A DNA stretch of 64,000 bases, from NCBI GenBank assembly GCA_027886175.1, contig JAJNNQ010000075.1:8163001-8227000 (forward strand), written 5' to 3'. How positions within the stretch are numbered: position 1 is the stretch's first letter; every line of letters starts with the position of its first letter. Source of the DNA: Phylloscopus collybita (taxonomy: Eukaryota; Chordata; Aves; Passeriformes; Phylloscopidae). A program made the position numbers and the translations under genes. The notes under the pieces were generated by a model. The model was not told where the DNA came from. It was given only the letters and a program-made list of their open reading frames with translations, and made no database searches. Positions 59,001 to 64,000 of the stretch are shown here, piece by piece.

Positions 59001-62000
59001 TTCAACTAACAGAACAAGCAAGGTTGTTTTTGACACAGGTAAAACATATATAAAATGAAATTTACTTATGTAAAGTAGTGCACACATTCCTGCTTTAATG
59101 AGAACAATAGTTTTTTGGTTTTCCTGTTTGTTTCTTTTGTTTTGAAAAAGAACCTAATTTTTTTCTTTTAAAAAGGTAACAGTTCCATTAAGTTTTCTGT
59201 TGAGTGTTTTATGCTAAATTCCTTTAAAGGTTTTAGCTTAAATTGAGAGATTGTCATGGGTTTTATGAAGATTATATTTTATCAAGTGTAAAACTACTCT
59301 TTTAAATGAAAAAGGGTATTTATAAAGTGCCTAACTGATAGATTCACAAATGCACCTGAGAGGCTGCTCTTTGTATCACTTTTTCACTTTAAGCTCTTGT
59401 TTTGTTGTTGTAATCTAATTTTTGGACTTGCATTCAGGTAACAATTTACTAATCATTCTCACTACAACAGTCTCCCACTAGGCTCACTGGGAGTGATTTA
59501 ATAATAGCATAGTTTGAACACTTACTTTCTGCATTTATTTTTGAAATATTTGGACCCATTCTCAACTATTTTTCTTGAAGAAGTCCCAACGTTTCTTCTT
59601 ATGATATAAATATTTATAATAGGTGCACTGAAATATTCTCCAGAAAATACAAAGCCAGACTTAATAGAAAGATTCTACACAGATGACAGAAAAATTTGCT
59701 CTTTTATTTTAAATGCAGAAGAATAAATTCTTATCTTCTATTCATGAATGGAATTTTTGAGAACTTCTTGTTTAACGCTGTTAATCCTGTTCCCAGATAA
59801 ACTGTGGAACTGGGAGCCAATACCACAAACTGTTAAGCACAGCCTGCAGGAAGCTGAGAGACCTGAATTCTGGTTGACTTGGTGGTAATAAGTTTTAGAA
59901 GTGGAAGAAGTTCATCTCTGCCCTAAGATGGATGCTCCAAGAGCCCTTTGAAATCACTGCAGTCAGGCTGACTCCAGACATCAGCACTGCATGAGCTCTC
60001 TTTCTTCAAAAGATATTTTGCATAACATGAAATCAATCAAGAGACCAAAGACTGATGTCTAAGCAAAATGTGTACTTTGATGAAAGAAGCACTTGAGGAA
60101 GACTGTCTTGAGTTGCTAATTACATAATGTCCTTAATATTTTTGAATCTCAGTGCTATGAAAGGGAAGGATAGAAAGAAGTACAGCAAGGTTAGGGGATC
60201 AGCCCATGTTGTGAAAGGTTATAACTCAGAAACCCCTCTCTTCACAAAGAAAAAGCCACTGCACTCCACCTCTCTCAGCTCAGTCCATGCCTCAGAGGCA
60301 GAGGAATTACTGCCTGTTTGCAAGCACAGGAATATACACTGCATTTTGTTGCTAAGCTATGAAAAAACAGGGAAAGTCTTGCTTCTTTCCTCATCTGCAG
60401 CCTGGGAGTAACAAATTCCCGCATCTACTTCATCATTATAACCCAAGAACAGTGGTCCAGAGGCCATTTCCTGCAGTCTGATATTGAACAAAGCTATTAC
60501 CAGCAGAAAAAGCATGGTGCAAGTTTTAGGGAAGTCACATTACTTTCTGGTGGCTGTGAAGGCAGCTGTGGGCATCCCTGTCACTATCTATTACTTTCTA
60601 CTTAGCTTGCCCACCATTCACCTGTGTTTTCCTGTGATTAATTTGTAACTTCTACGCCCTTTCCTGTGACTGGTTGTAAAATGCCTGTTAGAGCAGCCAT
60701 GGTTGAGTGCCTTCGTCTCTGAAAATTGCAACCAGAGAAATTGCATGAAAGAACACATATATTTTTTTAATATCTGTTGGATTTTCTTCTGTTTCTAACT
60801 CTGCAAGAGCTAAACCTCTCAGTCACTGCAAAATATCCACCCCCTTGCTGCTGGTTTGCTCCCTTGTACTGACACAGTGATCCAGCCTGTCCTCTTTTTA
60901 GAAATGCTACATTTGTACATTTTTAATGCTTGTTATGTTCATTTCAAGCTATGCTGGTAAAGAGATCAGGCAAACATATATCTGCCAAATGAAAACTTAT
61001 TTTTTTGCTATGTTCTAAGTATATAAAGGTACTTTAACATCTGACAGATCTGTCATATGTAATCTTAGCCTAATTTAAGTAAAATATAAGTAAATATCAA
61101 TACATAAATATGAATAAAGATTATATATCATTTTTATATAACTGTATTGCAAGTATATGTGGGTATATATTTATAGATATACACACAAATCTATCTGTAT
61201 ACTTATATATGGAGCATTTGCTTCTCATGGTCTGGGTAATTTTCCCTTTTGTTTTAACGGTGCTGAATTCACAAAGGCTGAACTTGTCCCTTTGAGAGAA
61301 AGAACAGCCAACCCAACAAACCAGGAACATTTTTGTATGAGGTCAAAAAAGTCACTGAACAATGCACTATAATTTCTGAGAAGGTCATTTCTACTAAAGA
61401 AATTGTATCCTAAAGAGGAAAAGCCAACTAAGGAGCCTGCAGAGAACAAAAGGTAGTAAATTATAGAGTTCCAGAACTACCTAAATGCTGTGTCCCTTTT
61501 TGGGTAGCCTGGCCCAGTCTCAAAATCTAAAACAGCAAAACCAGAGGATTTAATTTTAGCTTAGGATTCAAATATCAAGGTAGAAGATATCACAGATCTG
61601 TAATTGAAGCCATCTTTGCAAAAATGCTAAATATCTATCGCAACCTCCATGTTTTCTTCAAAATATCTCTTTCCCCTGATGACATTTTGTACACTGGGCA
61701 AAAAAAAAAATGACAGCAAAATAAAACCAGGCAATTAACCTCTGGCCTAAGGTTGACTGCCTCTATGTCTTCCTCCTGGACCTGCACCATTCTCCTTGCC
61801 TGTCCCAGTGAGACAGCAGAATTCCTCGAGGCAGATAGGGGTCCTGCCTCTACTGGTACAGTGATTCAACAGAATGGGCTGATCACTTGTGCAGTGAAAA
61901 ATTTTGGGAAAAAAATAAAAAAAAGACCGTCAAACCTCAGCAGGAGGAGCAACCTTTAAAAATAAATGTTTTATCATTGTCAATTCAGTTATCTGCTGTG

Positions 62001-62979
62001 CTGGCACTCTGCATTGTCACCAGTTAGCAAACATGAATCCTCGTATTTATGAACTTTTCTACATAGAAAATCCCTTTTCCATCAGATCTGTCCATGGCTT
62101 ATATTAGTGGGGAGAGGAGGGGCCGTCACTCTGCCTTGTAGCTGCTAAAGGTCAATGGGCTTTGAGGTTCAGTGAACAGAAGCTTTTTTGGGAAGTTGTG
62201 ACTGAATCACTGCCTTCATTTCAGTTGAAATGAGGGCTAAATGGAGGGAATCCAAATTGCATGGAGAGCACTACATGAGAAAATAGCTGAACACAGAGTG
62301 GTCATTTCTCCCAGCGTTCAGCAAAATTTGACAAGCATCACAAAAATGGTGTTACTGAAAAGGGAAGCACTTGTATGTGGACTGCAGCTTTAGTGCTTTA
62401 AAAGAGTACAAAAAGTCCCTGATTAAAACATGGAGAAAATTTACATTTAAAGATGATTATGATAAGCAGGGCTGAATAAAAATCAGCTTCTGCCATATTG
62501 CAAGGACCATTAACTGTTTCTGCTTCTTCTTGCGTATAATATTTCAGGTTTTAGTTATCATCTGTGCTTTTCAGAGGCACTTAAAGGCACCCCTATCACA
62601 TTCCATACAAGCTTTTCATGTAGTCTGTGGAGAAAGAGATGAATACTAGGTTTTGCTGTGAGTTAGGGGTTTGGCTATTAAAAAGCTTATTTGGGGATTT
62701 GGGATGATTTTGACCTGTAGAAGACAAATCCCTTCATTAAGGAGCTCATGGTATAGGACCAGCACAAACTTGTTTTGTTGCGATCCTAAGAAGATGGAGC
62801 AGTCTTTTTACCTCAGGGTGAAAAACAGGAGATTCCAAATCTACTGGAAAAAAAACTACCAGGTTGGTATGGGTGTGCAGCTCAACAGCAGATGGTGGTG
62901 AAATGGGCTGGTCTCAGCCTGTTGATTATCCTGCTCAGCTCCCATGGAGTTCCTAATGTTCAGTTAAAATTGTCCTCCA

Positions 62980-62981
<2 letters not shown>
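56014..62981. other. Long unassigned stretch
   Basis: AT-rich. Apart from the weak CR1 candidate at 56557-56690 I recognise nothing. The longest frame is 133 codons, with no family features. Confidence 0.45.
56557..56690 (+). mobile_element. Highly diverged CR1 fragment (tentative)
   Basis: 'actaagaggggacctgatca' then 'ctgtgcatgagtatctgag' and 'ggcaagaggaaatcccaagg' follow the order of the CR1 3' UTR ('gagagggacctcatcaatgt', 'ataaatatctgaag', 'acaagaggcaatgggca'). Divergence is high. Confidence 0.45.

Positions 62982-63021
<40 letters not shown>
62982..63021 (+). repeat. Poly(A) run of 40
   Basis: 40 uninterrupted A. It could be a retroposon tail, but the 300 bp to its left ('ctcaacagcagatggtggtg') are not recognised as a processed transcript. 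Confidence 0.97.
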
Positions 63022-63023
<2 letters not shown>

Positions 63024-64000
63024 TAAAATGTTATAGTCTGTTTGCATCACTCCTGGTTTTTCACTGTATACTCAAGAGAAAAATTTATAAGAAAAATTTA
63101 TAAGATGTAGACCTGAGCCTAGAAACTGAGCTTAAATTGAAGCTTTCCCAATGGAACTTCCACAGTTTATTTCCACTGGACACGTGCCCATGATATCCTA
63201 GCCAGCTACTCAGGTGCAAAATCACTGACAGCTCAGCTTTCACTGCAGCTCTTGAAGATGTCTTTTCATTTGTTAGCTCTTGGCTTTCAATATGCTGCAC
63301 TCAATTTCTTTTTTGTGCAAGCATCACTTATCCCCATCTGTTACCTACCTCCCCTCTCTTCACAGTACGCTTAATATGATAGACATTGTCCAAACATGTA
63401 CGAATACCTCAATTTTGTCCTTTAGAGCTTCATCAAACAAAATGCCAAACAGCAATACAGTCAGATTTTGGAGGATAAGCAGGCTTTTCACCCATTTTAA
63501 AGCTACTGCCTCCCACACTTGGAGGTTTGATACAGAGCACTTCAGCAGTAGGCAGAGATGAATAGCCTGACAAACAGACTCCTTTGTATGGGAACATCTT
63601 CTATATGGAGGTTTCTTTCCTGAAGGACCCCAAAATTCCAAAACAATGCCAAAGGCACAGTTCTGCTAACGCTGCAGTGTTGCCACCTCTGAAGTGGCAA
63701 ATCAGTAGCCACATGTGGGTATGAAGGAAAACCCTCAAATGCCAAGCTAATTTAGAGTTTAGAGACAGACTCTAGTTTCCAAGGTGGCTCTGAGTCAGGG
63801 TAGTAAGGCCAGGATAATAGCTCACATCTTAGGAAAAGTTAGGTTCAGAGCTGACATACAGAGGAGGAGAGGATCTAATCCTCTCTAGCACCAAGGCATC
63901 ATCCACATTGACATTTTCCTTCACTCCTGGTGAGCGGGGACTCTACATCTGTGTACCTCTGGCAGTGAAACTCTGGTTGCAGCATTACAATTAGTTGACA
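63022..64000. other. Unassigned sequence to window end
   Basis: No recognised repeat. Overlapping small frames on both strands (93 codons or fewer) show no domain. Confidence 0.45.

Noticed and set aside
1..64000. CRISPR arrays, operons, riboswitches or phage modules
   Set aside because: No regularly spaced identical repeats, no dense coding and clear avian retroelements. The window is vertebrate nuclear DNA.

Overview
This window looks like a stretch of bird genome, most likely a songbird (passerine). The evidence is its repeats: many CR1 LINE 3' ends, a tRNA-Ile-derived SINE with a CR1-like tail matching the passerine family TguSINE1, and many short AT-rich-flanked retroviral LTRs. No intact protein-coding gene is visible. 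Nearly all open frames are short, start and stop at random, and either lie in repeats or show no recognisable similarity. The window is best read as intergenic or intronic DNA.

Layout. 0-9.6 kb: a CR1 3' end, an inverted CR1 of about 770 bp, then mostly AT-rich unassigned DNA. 9.7-11.2 kb: a minus-strand CR1 carrying two solo LTRs, one with a 4-bp and one with a 6-bp target-site duplication, followed by an ancient unnamed repeat whose second copy lies inverted at 2.3 kb. 12.1-14.9 kb: two more CR1s. The first is split by a 497-bp insert. The second keeps remnants of both ORFs, has a large internal deletion and carries the SINE. 18.3-19.6 kb: a 370-bp T/G-only tract, an LTR-like repeat and a CR1. 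20-36 kb: mostly unassigned, with two CR1s and one putative LTR near 28 kb.

36.5-39 kb holds the only recognisable gene remnant, a decayed copy of the ITPRIPL1-like family (Mab-21 fold), which I recall as expanded in birds. It has stop codons and frameshifts, one LTR near its start and a clean 670-bp solo LTR in its middle. A third LTR (573 bp) sits just downstream in a degenerate AT-rich tandem repeat. 40.5-47.3 kb contains a CR1 and three further LTRs, two with 5-bp duplications, plus a 55-base T run. 47.3-64 kb is almost repeat-free apart from a (CCTT)n array, an A40 run and two weak candidates (an old CR1 and an LTR-like block).

No operon-like or pathway relation exists among these elements. 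Their relation is stratigraphic: CR1s are oldest, and LTRs and the SINE landed in them or in the pseudogene later. I found no convincing new biological system. The most informative items are the nested insertions with readable duplications and the twice-interrupted ITPRIPL1-like pseudogene.
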